A stretch of DNA of 6,129 nt from an uncultured Roseburia sp. (GCA_947070915.1 CAMTDY010000172.1:1-6129); one strand, 5' to 3'. Positions 1 through 6,114 are shown, counted from the stretch's first letter. Notes: generated from the letters alone by a model not told the origin. Numbers and translations: made by a program.

Positions 1-2509
1 GATTTGCCTCCAGCACATAAACCTTTCCGTTTTCGATGGCATACTGCATATTCATAAGTCCTTTGACATGCATTTCCTCAGCAATTTTCCGCGTATATTC
101 TTTGATGGTTTCCACATTTTCCGGCGTGATGTGGACGGATGGAATAATGCAGGCAGAATCTCCAGAGTGTACACCTGCCAGTTCGATGTGTTCCATAACA
201 GCAGGGACAAAAGCATTTGTTCCATCGCTGATGGCGTCCGCCTCACACTCCAGGGCATGATTTAAGAAGCGGTCGATGAGGATCGGACGGTCTGGTGTGA
301 CGCCTACTGCTGCTTTCATGTATTCGGTCATGCTCTCATTATCATATACGACTTCCATGCCCCGCCCGCCGAGTACATAGGAAGGGCGCACCATAACCGG
401 ATAACCGATTTTTTCTGCGATGGAGATTGCTTCGTCCACCGTGGTTGCCATACCGGATTCCGGCATCGGGATCTCCAGTTTATCCATCATGTCACGGAAC
501 AGATCACGGTCTTCGGCCAGATCAATGACGGAAGGAGAGGTTCCAAGGATACGGACACCATTTTTCTCCAGCTCTGCGGCGAGGTTCAGAGGAGTCTGAC
601 CGCCAAACTGAGCGATGACACCCAGTGGTTTCTCTTTTTTATAGATTGAAAGCACATCTTCCAGTGTCAGTGGCTCAAAATACAGTTTATCAGAAGTGTC
701 ATAGTCTGTGGACACTGTTTCCGGATTACAGTTGACAATGATCGTCTCAAAGCCAAGTTTTTTCAGTGCGATAGCCGCGTGGACACAACAGTAATCAAAT
801 TCGATACCCTGGCCGATCCGGTTTGGACCACCGCCCAGGATCATGATCTTTTGTTTGTCTGTGTTTACCGGATTTTTGTCCGGTGCGTTGTAGGTGGAGT
901 AGTAATAAGCACTGTTTTCCGTACTGCTTACGTGAACTCCTTCCCAGGCCTCTTCCACGCCCAGCCCGATGCGATGGCCGCGAATATCCTCTTCCGGGAT
1001 CTCCAGCAGCTGGCTTAAGTATTTATCTGAAAAACCATCTTTTTTTGCCTGGATCAGCAGGTTATCCGATGGCAGTTTTCCTTTGGACTTCAGAAGTTCT
1101 TCTTCCTCTTCCACAAGTTCTTTCATCTGCTCGATAAAATAGGTCTTTACCTTTGTGATCTCAAAGATCTCATCCACAGAAGCTCCTTTGCGGAGTGCCT
1201 CATACATAATAAAATGGCGCTCACTGGAGGGGGTGATCAGCAGCTGCAGCAGCTGTTCTTTTGTCATGGTGTCGAAATTCTTTGCGTGTCCAAGACCATA
1301 GCGTCCCGTCTCCAGGCTTCGGATGGCCTTCTGGAACGCCTCTTTGTAGGTCTTGCCGATACTCATAACCTCTCCTACCGCGCGCATCTGTGTCCCCAGC
1401 TTGTCCTCAACACCTTTGAACTTTTCAAAGGCCCAGCGGGCAAATTTGATCACGACATAATCGCCGTCGGGAACGTATTTGTCCAAAGTACCGTATTTGC
1501 CGCAGGGGATATCCTTCAACGTCAGCCCGGATGCCAGCATTGCCGACACAAGGGCAATCGGGAAGCCGGTCGCCTTGGAAGCAAGGGCAGAAGAACGGGA
1601 GGTACGGGGATTGATTTCGATAACGATGATACGGTCAGATACGGGATCATGGGCAAACTGCACATTGGTTCCGCCAATGACCTGTACAGATTCAACTATT
1701 TTATATGCCTGTTCCTGAAGCCGTTTCTGACATTCCTCAGAGATGGTCAGCATCGGTGCAGAACAGAAGGAATCTCCGGTATGAACACCAAGAGGATCAA
1801 TATTCTCGATAAAGCAGACAGTGATAATATTGTTCTCTGCATCCCGGACAACTTCAAGCTCCAGTTCTTCCCAGCCGAGAATGGACTCTTCCACAAGAAC
1901 CTGTCCTACAAGGCTTGCCTGCAGGCCACGGGCGCAGACGGTTTTTAATTCTTCTTTATTATAGACAAGGCCGCCTCCGGCGCCTCCCATTGTATAAGCG
2001 GGACGGAGAACCACCGGGTATCCCAGCTTGTCTGCGATGGAGAGTGCCTCATCCACGGTGTAGGCAACCTCACTGCGTGCCATCTCGATGCCGAGCTTGT
2101 CCATGGTCTTCTTAAATTCGATGCGGTCTTCTCCGCGCTCAATGGCATCCACCTGAACACCGATGACCTTAACATTATATTTGTCAAGAATGCCCTTCTT
2201 ATTTAATTCGGCACACAGGTTCAGTCCAGATTGTCCTCCCAGATTGGGAAGCAGGGCGTCCGGACGCTCCTTTGCGATGATCTGCTCCAGACGGTCTACG
2301 TTCAGAGGTTCGATATATGTAACATCCGCTGTCTCTGGATCAGTCATGATCGTAGCCGGATTGGAATTTACCAATACGATTTCATATCCTAGTTTTTTCA
2401 GTGCCTTACATGCTTGAGTTCCGGAATAGTCAAATTCACATGCCTGCCCAATGATGATCGGACCGGAGCCGATAATGAGCACTTTGTGAATATCAGTTCT
2501 TTTAGGCAT
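1..2509 (-). CDS. carB: Carbamoyl-phosphate synthase large subunit, 3' end cut by window edge
   Basis: Cytosolic ATP-grasp enzyme that makes carbamoyl phosphate from bicarbonate, two ATP and ammonia supplied by the CarA glutaminase, feeding pyrimidine and arginine synthesis. I translated the minus-strand frame: it is open without frameshift from ATG at 2509 to the left edge, giving 836 residues of a usual ~1070. The first half has GSGPIIIGQACEFDYSG (about 14-30), an ATP-grasp region with RPAYTMGGAGGG, and the metal/ATP residues Q284, E298 and N300. The oligomerisation region follows at about 400-550. The second half starts at ILGGGPNRIGQGIEFDY and has RPSYVLGGRG and Q822, E834, N836, which match E. 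coli Q829/E841/N843. Missing are the end of the second ATP-grasp domain and the MGS-like allosteric domain. The start is fixed by AAGGAGG (2519-2525) nine bases upstream. Residue 303 is Thr where Val is usual (NPRTSRSS). No carA lies upstream. The identification is very secure. Confidence 0.98.
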   Translation of the reverse strand, partial: MPKRTDIHKVLIIGSGPIIIGQACEFDYSGTQACKALKKLGYEIVLVNSNPATIMTDPETADVTYIEPLNVDRLEQIIAKERPDALLPNLGGQSGLNLCAELNKKGILDKYNVKVIGVQVDAIERGEDRIEFKKTMDKLGIEMARSEVAYTVDEALSIADKLGYPVVLRPAYTMGGAGGGLVYNKEELKTVCARGLQASLVGQVLVEESILGWEELELEVVRDAENNIITVCFIENIDPLGVHTGDSFCSAPMLTISEECQKRLQEQAYKIVESVQVIGGTNVQFAHDPVSDRIIVIEINPRTSRSSALASKATGFPIALVSAMLASGLTLKDIPCGKYGTLDKYVPDGDYVVIKFARWAFEKFKGVEDKLGTQMRAVGEVMSIGKTYKEAFQKAIRSLETGRYGLGHAKNFDTMTKEQLLQLLITPSSERHFIMYEALRKGASVDEIFEITKVKTYFIEQMKELVEEEEELLKSKGKLPSDNLLIQAKKDGFSDKYLSQLLEIPEEDIRGHRIGLGVEEAWEGVHVSSTENSAYYYSTYNAPDKNPVNTDKQKIMILGGGPNRIGQGIEFDYCCVHAAIALKKLGFETIIVNCNPETVSTDYDTSDKLYFEPLTLEDVLSIYKKEKPLGVIAQFGGQTPLNLAAELEKNGVRILGTSPSVIDLAEDRDLFRDMMDKLEIPMPESGMATTVDEAISIAEKIGYPVMVRPSYVLGGRGMEVVYDNESMTEYMKAAVGVTPDRPILIDRFLNHALECEADAISDGTNAFVPAVMEHIELAGVHSGDSACIIPSVHITPENVETIKEYTRKIAEEMHVKGLMNMQYAIENGKVYVLEAN

Positions 2510-2518
2510 AAGTTGTTT

Positions 2519-2525
2519 CCTCCTT
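2519..2525 (-). promoter_or_regulatory. Ribosome binding site of carB
   Basis: AAGGAGG on the minus strand, nine bases before the ATG at 2509. It is near-perfectly complementary to the 16S tail and fixes the carB start. Confidence 0.85.
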
Positions 2526-2546
2526 GTTCTTTGTCTCTAACTATAT

Positions 2547-2574
2547 ATTATAACGCAAAAACGGAAAACCACAA
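2547..2574 (-). promoter_or_regulatory. Probable sigma-A promoter of carB
   Basis: On the minus strand, TTGTGG (2574-2569) is followed after 16 bases by a consensus TATAAT (2552-2547). Transcription would begin near 2540, leaving a leader of about 30 nt. That is too short to hold a PyrR-type attenuator or a T-box, so leader-based control of carB is unlikely here. The -10 is perfect and the -35 only moderate. This is a reading by eye, not a measured start. Confidence 0.6.
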
Positions 2575-2604
2575 GAATTTTTTAACCGAAAGGACAAAAA
2601 ACAA

Positions 2605-2632
2605 TTGACAATCCGGCCTAAGTGTATATAAT
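2605..2632 (+). promoter_or_regulatory. Strong sigma-A promoter of the GntR-ABC operon
   Basis: Perfect TTGACA (2605-2610), a 16-base spacer and perfect TATAAT (2627-2632) point into the GntR gene, whose ATG is 48 bases past the -10. Two consensus hexamers predict strong basal activity, which fits a promoter held down by a repressor. The -10 lies inside the palindrome at 2623-2644. It stands back to back with the carB promoter, the two -35 elements being about 30 bases apart. Confidence 0.8.
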
Positions 2633-2644
2633 AAGATATATACA
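2623..2644. promoter_or_regulatory. Candidate GntR operator palindrome overlapping the -10
   Basis: TGTATATA and TATATACA form a perfect inverted repeat with 8-bp arms around the 6-base spacer ATAAGA. It covers the -10 hexamer and the expected transcription start of the GntR operon. Dimeric GntR regulators of the YtrA type commonly bind such AT-rich palindromes in their own promoters. Occupation here would block RNA polymerase, so autorepression relieved by a ligand is the natural inference. The AT-rich composition makes some palindromy likely by chance, but the arm length and position favour a real site. Confidence 0.6.
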
Positions 2645-2654
2645 GTATATACAG
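2637..2654 (+). repeat. Tandem direct repeat TATATACAG x2 in the operon leader
   Basis: The 9-base unit TATATACAG occurs twice without a gap (2637-2645 and 2646-2654), and a partial third copy, TATA, follows at 2655-2658. The first unit is the right arm of the operator palindrome, so the repeat supplies a second half-site downstream. The 8-bp palindrome GTATATAC at 2645-2652 lies across the second unit. It may be a second regulator contact, or the product of slippage that copied a half-site. Confidence 0.6.
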
Positions 2655-2679
2655 TATAGCAAAAAGGAAAGAGAAAAAT

Positions 2680-3045
2680 ATGAACATTATTTTATCAAAC
2701 GAGTCAGAACTGCCTATATACCGGCAGATTTTTGACCAGATCCAGGAGCAGATCCTTTCCGGGGCGATCCCGGAGGGAGAGGTTCTGCCGTCCATCCGGA
2801 AACTGGCGAAGGAGCTTGGCATCAGCGTGATCACCACCACCAGGGCATACAATGAGCTGGAGAGTGAAGGGTATATTGTCTCAAGACAGGGAAAAGGAAG
2901 TATCGTTCTCGGCAAAAATAATTCCGTTGTCAGGGAACAGTACCAGAAACGCATGGAGGAAGCCTTTGAAGTTATGAAGGTGAACGCAAAGTATCTGGAA
3001 ATGTCGGAGGAAGAAATTATAAGATATGTGGAGGAACATTTATAG
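2680..3045 (+). CDS. GntR-family transcriptional regulator, YtrA-like
   Basis: A 121-residue DNA-binding regulator, probably a repressor of its own operon. The winged helix-turn-helix spans about 10-78. It opens with LPIYRQIFDQIQEQILSG, continues through LPSIRKLAKELGIS and the recognition helix near 49-60 (VITTTRAYNELE), and ends in the wing GKGSIV (71-76). After it comes only a short, charged, probably helical tail (80-121), with no large ligand domain. That size and layout are characteristic of the YtrA subfamily, which is usually found beside ABC transporter genes, as here. The ATG at 2680 is preceded by a purine-rich GGAAAGAG (2666-2673). The ATPase gene begins one base after its stop codon. 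The likely operator is the palindrome in its promoter. The inducing ligand cannot be seen; cell-wall-active peptides are known inducers for relatives. Confidence 0.93.
   Translation: MNIILSNESELPIYRQIFDQIQEQILSGAIPEGEVLPSIRKLAKELGISVITTTRAYNELESEGYIVSRQGKGSIVLGKNNSVVREQYQKRMEEAFEVMKVNAKYLEMSEEEIIRYVEEHL
3030..3035 (+). promoter_or_regulatory. Ribosome binding site deciding the ABC ATPase start
   Basis: GGAGGA sits in the last codons of the GntR gene, 11 bases before the ATG at 3047. It favours that start over the in-frame ATG at 3026, which lies upstream of this site and would add seven residues (MWRNIYS) with no resemblance to an ABC N-terminus. Confidence 0.7.
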
Positions 3046-3046
3046 T

Positions 3047-3919
3047 ATGAATGCGATTGAAGTGAACCATATGAGTAAACATTTTAATGATTTTTCTCTG
3101 CAGGACATCTGTTTTACACTGCCCCAAGGGTATATCATGGGGTATGTGGGGCAGAACGGAGCGGGGAAGACCACCAGTATCAATCTGATCACGGGGCTGT
3201 ATAAGCTGACGGAGGGAAGCGTGCTGGTGGACGGAGTGTCCATGAGGGAGGACCCGGCAGCAGTAAAAGAGAGCATCGGTTATATCGGGGATGAATCCTA
3301 TTATTATCCGGAGTTCCGCATAAGGGATGTGCGGGGGATCATGAAATCTTTTTATAAGGATTTTGACAGCGGACATTTTGACGAATGCATAAGACGCTGG
3401 GAGCTTCCAGAAAATAAGAAAATTGGTGATTTTTCCAGGGGGATGAAGATCAAGCTGATGTTCGCCGGGGTATTATCCCGTAAGACCAGGGTCCTTCTTC
3501 TGGATGAGGCCACCAGCGGGCTGGACCCGGTGACCAGGGAAGAGATCATGGAAATACTGCAGAACTATATTGAAGACGGAGAACACAGTGTTTTGTTTTC
3601 CACTCATATCATGGAGGACCTGGAGCAGATCGCAGATTATATTTTCTATATCGAAAATGGGAAAAAAGTATTCTGTGAGGCGAAGGATGACCTGTTGGAA
3701 AACTATGTGGTGGTAAAGGGCGGAAAAGAAGATGCAAAAAGGGTAAAGGGAAAGGCAGTGATCGGTTTTTCTGAATCGGAATTCGGGTTTTACGGAGTGC
3801 TTCCGGTGGATGAGGCGGCGGGGCTGCCAAAAGAGATACTGGTAGAGAAAGCAACAGTGAATCAGATCATTGTGGCGTTTCAAAAAGAGGCAAATAAAAG
3901 AAAGGCGGGGATGGCATGA
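3047..3919 (+). CDS. ABC transporter ATP-binding protein (YtrB/BcrA-like)
   Basis: A 290-residue nucleotide-binding subunit that powers the membrane protein encoded next. The Walker A motif is GQNGAGKTT (35-43), the signature is FSRGM (129-133) in place of LSGGQ, Walker B is VLLLDEA (149-155), the D-loop is SGLD (157-160) and the switch histidine is H187. The Q-loop position reads GYIGDE (78-83), with no glutamine. Such relaxed Q-loop and signature sequences are usual in small ABC-2 exporters of the YtrB/BcrA type, so activity is still expected. Residues from about 215 to 290 form a C-terminal extension of unknown role. The gene starts one base after the regulator's stop and overlaps the permease gene by ATGA, so it is probably translationally coupled. 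The exported substrate is unknown. Confidence 0.95.
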   Translation: MNAIEVNHMSKHFNDFSLQDICFTLPQGYIMGYVGQNGAGKTTSINLITGLYKLTEGSVLVDGVSMREDPAAVKESIGYIGDESYYYPEFRIRDVRGIMKSFYKDFDSGHFDECIRRWELPENKKIGDFSRGMKIKLMFAGVLSRKTRVLLLDEATSGLDPVTREEIMEILQNYIEDGEHSVLFSTHIMEDLEQIADYIFYIENGKKVFCEAKDDLLENYVVVKGGKEDAKRVKGKAVIGFSESEFGFYGVLPVDEAAGLPKEILVEKATVNQIIVAFQKEANKRKAGMA

Positions 3920-4587
3920 ACTGGGTTAAATTTATGAAGACAGATTTTTTATTTTATAAGTATCAGAAAGTATTAATGATAGTTTTTCCAGTATTCGTGG
4001 TCTTTATGTCCATATACTCCAAAGTTTCTCAGGATATGATATTTACCATCTCTTATCTTTGTTTTGGGGTGCTCATCGTCTCTACGGCGCCATACTGCCT
4101 GGAAAACAGAAATATGTCTTCCTTTATTCAGATGCTTCCCGGCAGTGACAGGGAACGGGTTGTGGGGCGTTATATGTGTTTTGGGGCGATGCTGCTGGCA
4201 GCCGTGGCATATGGCGTCGGTGTGGTGCTGGCAACGGGATGGATCAAAGGGTTTCATGTCACCTATTTCGATATGTATTTTAGTGTTCTGGCGGTGGCAT
4301 TTAGCTTCATTGTGGGTTCTTTGCAGTTTCTTATTTTATACATCGCGGGCAGGGGAAAAAGCAACCAGTTGCTGAATATCATTAGAATGCTGCCGGGTTT
4401 TGTCTTTTTCTGGATAATCAATTATATCGGAGAAAAGGGCAAAGAGGGAAGCCTTCATTTGCTGGAATACTTTTTCATTCATAATAAGTTGATCTGTCTG
4501 ATCTCCATGGCTGCCGCAGCACTGCTGATCTTTGCCGGATGTATTTTTGCATCGGTTAAAGTGATCCAGCGCCGGGATGCTATATGA
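3916..4587 (+). CDS. ABC-2 type transporter permease, six membrane helices
   Basis: A 223-residue membrane partner of the preceding ATPase. Hydrophobic segments lie near 18-36, 42-60, 87-107, 120-144, 154-171 and 191-214, the usual six of an ABC-2 half-permease. The segment MLPGSDRERVVGRYM (73-87), before the third helix, resembles the LP-x-SR-x-x-(I/V)-V-x-(S/A/G)-R-Y loop typical of these Firmicutes permeases and probably contacts the ATPase. The start codon overlaps the ATPase stop in ATGA. A single permease gene suggests that the working transporter is a homodimer. The stop codon lies inside the end of the convergent azlD gene. Family assignment rests on topology, this loop and context; no substrate can be inferred. 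Confidence 0.88.
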   Translation: MNWVKFMKTDFLFYKYQKVLMIVFPVFVVFMSIYSKVSQDMIFTISYLCFGVLIVSTAPYCLENRNMSSFIQMLPGSDRERVVGRYMCFGAMLLAAVAYGVGVVLATGWIKGFHVTYFDMYFSVLAVAFSFIVGSLQFLILYIAGRGKSNQLLNIIRMLPGFVFFWIINYIGEKGKEGSLHLLEYFFIHNKLICLISMAAAALLIFAGCIFASVKVIQRRDAI

Positions 4588-4885
4588 GCTGGACGATATA
4601 TACGGCAAGGATCGCCGCCAGAGCTACGATGACCAGCCCCCTTTTAAAGTAGGCTAAGATTAAGGCAACGGAAGTACCTGCCACGGCAGACAGCACATTT
4701 CCTGTGGAATAAAAGATTTCAGGAAAGGTCAGCGCCCCCAGTACCGCATAGGGAGTGTAGTCCAGAAAGGTCCGGATGTAGCGGGAACGGATGCGTCCCC
4801 GAAAGATTGTAATGGGCAGTACTCTCGGGAGGTAGGTGACGAGAGCCATGATCAGTATGGCGGTGAGGCAGTATTTGAGACTCAT
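4580..4885 (-). CDS. azlD: Branched-chain amino acid transport protein AzlD
   Basis: A 101-residue membrane protein, small subunit of the AzlC/AzlD (YgaZ/YgaH-type) exporter of branched-chain amino acids and their toxic analogue 4-azaleucine. The diagnostic TYLPRVLP (17-24) near the first helix is present, followed by hydrophobic segments at about 40-56, 62-79 and 82-100, as expected for the family at its normal length. Its ATG overlaps the azlC stop (ATGA, 4882-4885). AGGAGG at 4893-4898, inside azlC, gives a 7-base spacing and indicates coupled translation. Its last codons overlap the stop of the convergent ABC permease gene by 8 bases. Identification is based on motif, size and partner. 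Confidence 0.93.
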   Translation of the reverse strand: MSLKYCLTAILIMALVTYLPRVLPITIFRGRIRSRYIRTFLDYTPYAVLGALTFPEIFYSTGNVLSAVAGTSVALILAYFKRGLVIVALAAILAVYIVQLI

Positions 4886-5586
4886 GGGTTTTCCTCCTCT
4901 TCTTCTTTAGGAAATAGAAACGCGCCGATGCCTGCGGCTAATATCGTGGCGATGATGACGCGGAAACCGGAGGAAATCTGTCTTAGTACCGGGGTGTATT
5001 TGAGCAGGCATGCGAAGAGAACTGCCATCAGAACCACCAGAAAGACTTCCTTTTTCTCGCGGGATGCTGGGACGATCAAGGCAATAAACATTGCATACAG
5101 ACCGATTCCCATGGCGTTCTGCAGGGATAGGGGAAGCAGGGTGGAGACAGAGCCTCCCAGGAAGGTGCCCAGGGACCAGCCCACAAAGGGCAGGGTCATA
5201 AGGCCCAGAAGATAACCGGCGGACAGCGTTCCATTTTCCATGGAAGCCACGACAAAGGTCTCATCGGTGATCCCGAAGGAAAAGATGAGGCGTTTCCAAA
5301 TAGGAGTCCTTTGGTCTATTTTCTGGGAAAGGGACAGGGACATCAAGGAGTAGCGCAAATTGATCACAAAAGTAGTCAGCGCGATCTCCAGATAGCCTGC
5401 CTGGGCGAAGATCAGGTTGGTTCCGGCAAACTGTCCTGCAGAGGTCAGATTCGTCACGGAAATAAAAACGGCCAGCCATACTGGAAGGCCGCCGGACACT
5501 GCCATGAACCCAAAGGTAAAGGAGACGGGCAGATATCCTAAAAAGATGGGAATTCCTTTTTGAATTCCATATTTATAGTTCTTCAT
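4882..5586 (-). CDS. azlC: Branched-chain amino acid exporter large subunit AzlC
   Basis: A 234-residue polytopic membrane protein that pairs with AzlD to expel branched-chain amino acids. Family hallmarks are GIPIFLGYLPVSFTFG (11-26), the conserved SAGQFAG (49-55), VINLRYSLMSLSLSQ (74-88) and FGITDETF (104-111). Hydrophobic stretches run to the C-terminus, which ends in a lysine and a run of five glutamates; their codons also hold the azlD ribosome binding site. The ATG at 5586 lies inside the end of mscL (14-base overlap), with AAGAGG at 5593-5598 six bases upstream. Re-initiation after mscL translation is therefore likely. No separate azlC promoter or regulator is visible, unlike operons in which an Lrp-type regulator sits beside it. 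Confidence 0.95.
   Translation of the reverse strand: MKNYKYGIQKGIPIFLGYLPVSFTFGFMAVSGGLPVWLAVFISVTNLTSAGQFAGTNLIFAQAGYLEIALTTFVINLRYSLMSLSLSQKIDQRTPIWKRLIFSFGITDETFVVASMENGTLSAGYLLGLMTLPFVGWSLGTFLGGSVSTLLPLSLQNAMGIGLYAMFIALIVPASREKKEVFLVVLMAVLFACLLKYTPVLRQISSGFRVIIATILAAGIGAFLFPKEEEEENP
4893..4898 (-). promoter_or_regulatory. Ribosome binding site of azlD inside azlC
   Basis: AGGAGG on the minus strand, seven bases before the azlD ATG. It is embedded in the Glu-rich final codons of azlC and supports the short AzlD start and translational coupling. Confidence 0.8.
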
Positions 5587-6028
5587 TTTGAGCCTCTTCG
5601 ATAGATTCTTCTAATATAAACTCAGAAGTACAGTGGGGGCATCTTGTGGCATTGATGTCAATTTCACTGAAACAGTAAATACATTTTTTTGTGGTCGGCG
5701 CCGCCGGCTCTTCTTTCTTTTTTCCCAGGCTTCCCAGGGCATTCATACCTTTTACCAGTAAGAAGATCACAAACACCATGATGATGAAATTGATCACTGC
5801 GGTAAGGAAAGCGCCGTATTTTATATCCACGCCGTTTAGCGTGAGGACGAGATAGCTCAGATCCGTCTGCGCCACTAAACCGATCAGCGGGGAAAGAACA
5901 TCATTTACCAGGGAATTGATGATCGCCTGAAAGGCGGCACCAATGATAACACCTATCGCCAGATCCATAACATTGCCGCGGAGGGCAAATTCTTTAAATT
6001 CCTGTAAAAACTTCTTGAAAAATGCCAT
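5573..6028 (-). CDS. mscL: Large-conductance mechanosensitive channel MscL with zinc-ribbon tail
   Basis: A 151-residue channel subunit that forms a pentameric membrane pore opening under tension to release solutes in hypo-osmotic shock. It has the MscL N-terminal amphipathic helix (FFKKFLQEFKEF) and the pore helix with GNVMDLAIGVIIGAAF (18-33). A short periplasmic loop follows, then the second helix near 72-95 and the linker KKKEEPAAP. Instead of the usual C-terminal helical bundle, the protein has C116-x2-C119-x10-C130-x2-C133, a treble-clef or ribbon-like zinc site, and then an acidic tail. I chose the ATG at 6028 because GGAGG (6038-6042) lies nine bases upstream and it gives the standard MAFFKKF start. 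The in-frame ATGs at 6055 and 6037 lack this support. It is first in a probable operon with azlC and azlD. Confidence 0.96.
   Translation of the reverse strand: MAFFKKFLQEFKEFALRGNVMDLAIGVIIGAAFQAIINSLVNDVLSPLIGLVAQTDLSYLVLTLNGVDIKYGAFLTAVINFIIMVFVIFLLVKGMNALGSLGKKKEEPAAPTTKKCIYCFSEIDINATRCPHCTSEFILEESIEEAQNEEL
5623..5683 (-). other. C-terminal zinc-ribbon segment of MscL (C-x2-C-x10-C-x2-C)
   Basis: The segment encodes CIYC, ten residues, then CPHC, followed by TSEF. Paired CxxC knuckles with this spacing are typical of small rubredoxin-like or double-zinc-ribbon sites that bind one zinc and mediate protein contacts. It lies on the cytoplasmic side of the channel if the normal MscL topology holds. 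What it binds is unknown. Confidence 0.8.
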
Positions 6029-6037
6029 GTTTATCAT

Positions 6038-6042
6038 CCTCC
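6038..6042 (-). promoter_or_regulatory. Ribosome binding site deciding the mscL start
   Basis: GGAGG on the minus strand, nine bases before the ATG at 6028. It excludes the in-frame ATG at 6037, which directly abuts it, and the one at 6055, which lies upstream of it. Confidence 0.8.
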
Positions 6043-6105
6043 ATTTCTTTTGCAAAAAATATGATAAGAAGAATATTCAATACTGCCTTCTAAATTTTAT
6101 AAAAC

Positions 6106-6114
6106 ATTATAACA
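6106..6114 (-). promoter_or_regulatory. Probable extended -10 promoter element for mscL-azlC-azlD
   Basis: On the minus strand TGTTATAAT combines a consensus TATAAT (6111-6106) with the TGn extension. A -35 element at normal spacing would begin at or beyond the right edge of the window, so it cannot be checked. Transcription would start near 6099, giving a leader of about 70 nt that is AT-rich and shows no convincing riboswitch or terminator fold. Confidence 0.5.

Noticed and set aside
1214..1948. Plus-strand open frame of 244 codons opposite carB
   Set aside because: It lies wholly antisense to a verified carB frame, has no ribosome binding site, and its translation (Cys-, His- and Arg-rich with no domain pattern) looks like a shadow of carB codon use.
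2541..2954. Minus-strand open frame of 137 codons across the GntR gene and promoter region
   Set aside because: It runs antisense through the winged-helix coding region and the divergent promoters, and its hydrophobic end is merely translated AT-rich intergenic DNA.
3026..3046. Upstream in-frame ATG for the ABC ATPase
   Set aside because: It overlaps the GntR gene and lies before the GGAGGA site. The extra seven residues do not resemble the family start, and the ATG at 3047 is better.
3473..3883. Minus-strand open frame of 136 codons opposite the ABC ATPase gene
   Set aside because: It is antisense to a clear ABC ATPase with all core motifs. The product is low-complexity and unrecognisable, and there is no promoter or ribosome binding site.
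4588..4621. Possible hairpin (CTGG/CCAG) after the ABC permease stop as a terminator
   Set aside because: The stem is only four base pairs around a long loop, has no T tract, and lies within azlD coding sequence.
6029..6055. Longer MscL start at 6055
   Set aside because: The extra MQKKWRMIN would place the ribosome binding site inside the coding region, and MscL proteins normally begin just before the FFKKF-type helix.
6071..6104. Short AT palindromes GAATATTC and TTTTATAAAA in the mscL leader
   Set aside because: They are of a length expected by chance in such AT-rich sequence, and neither is placed like a normal operator relative to the -10.
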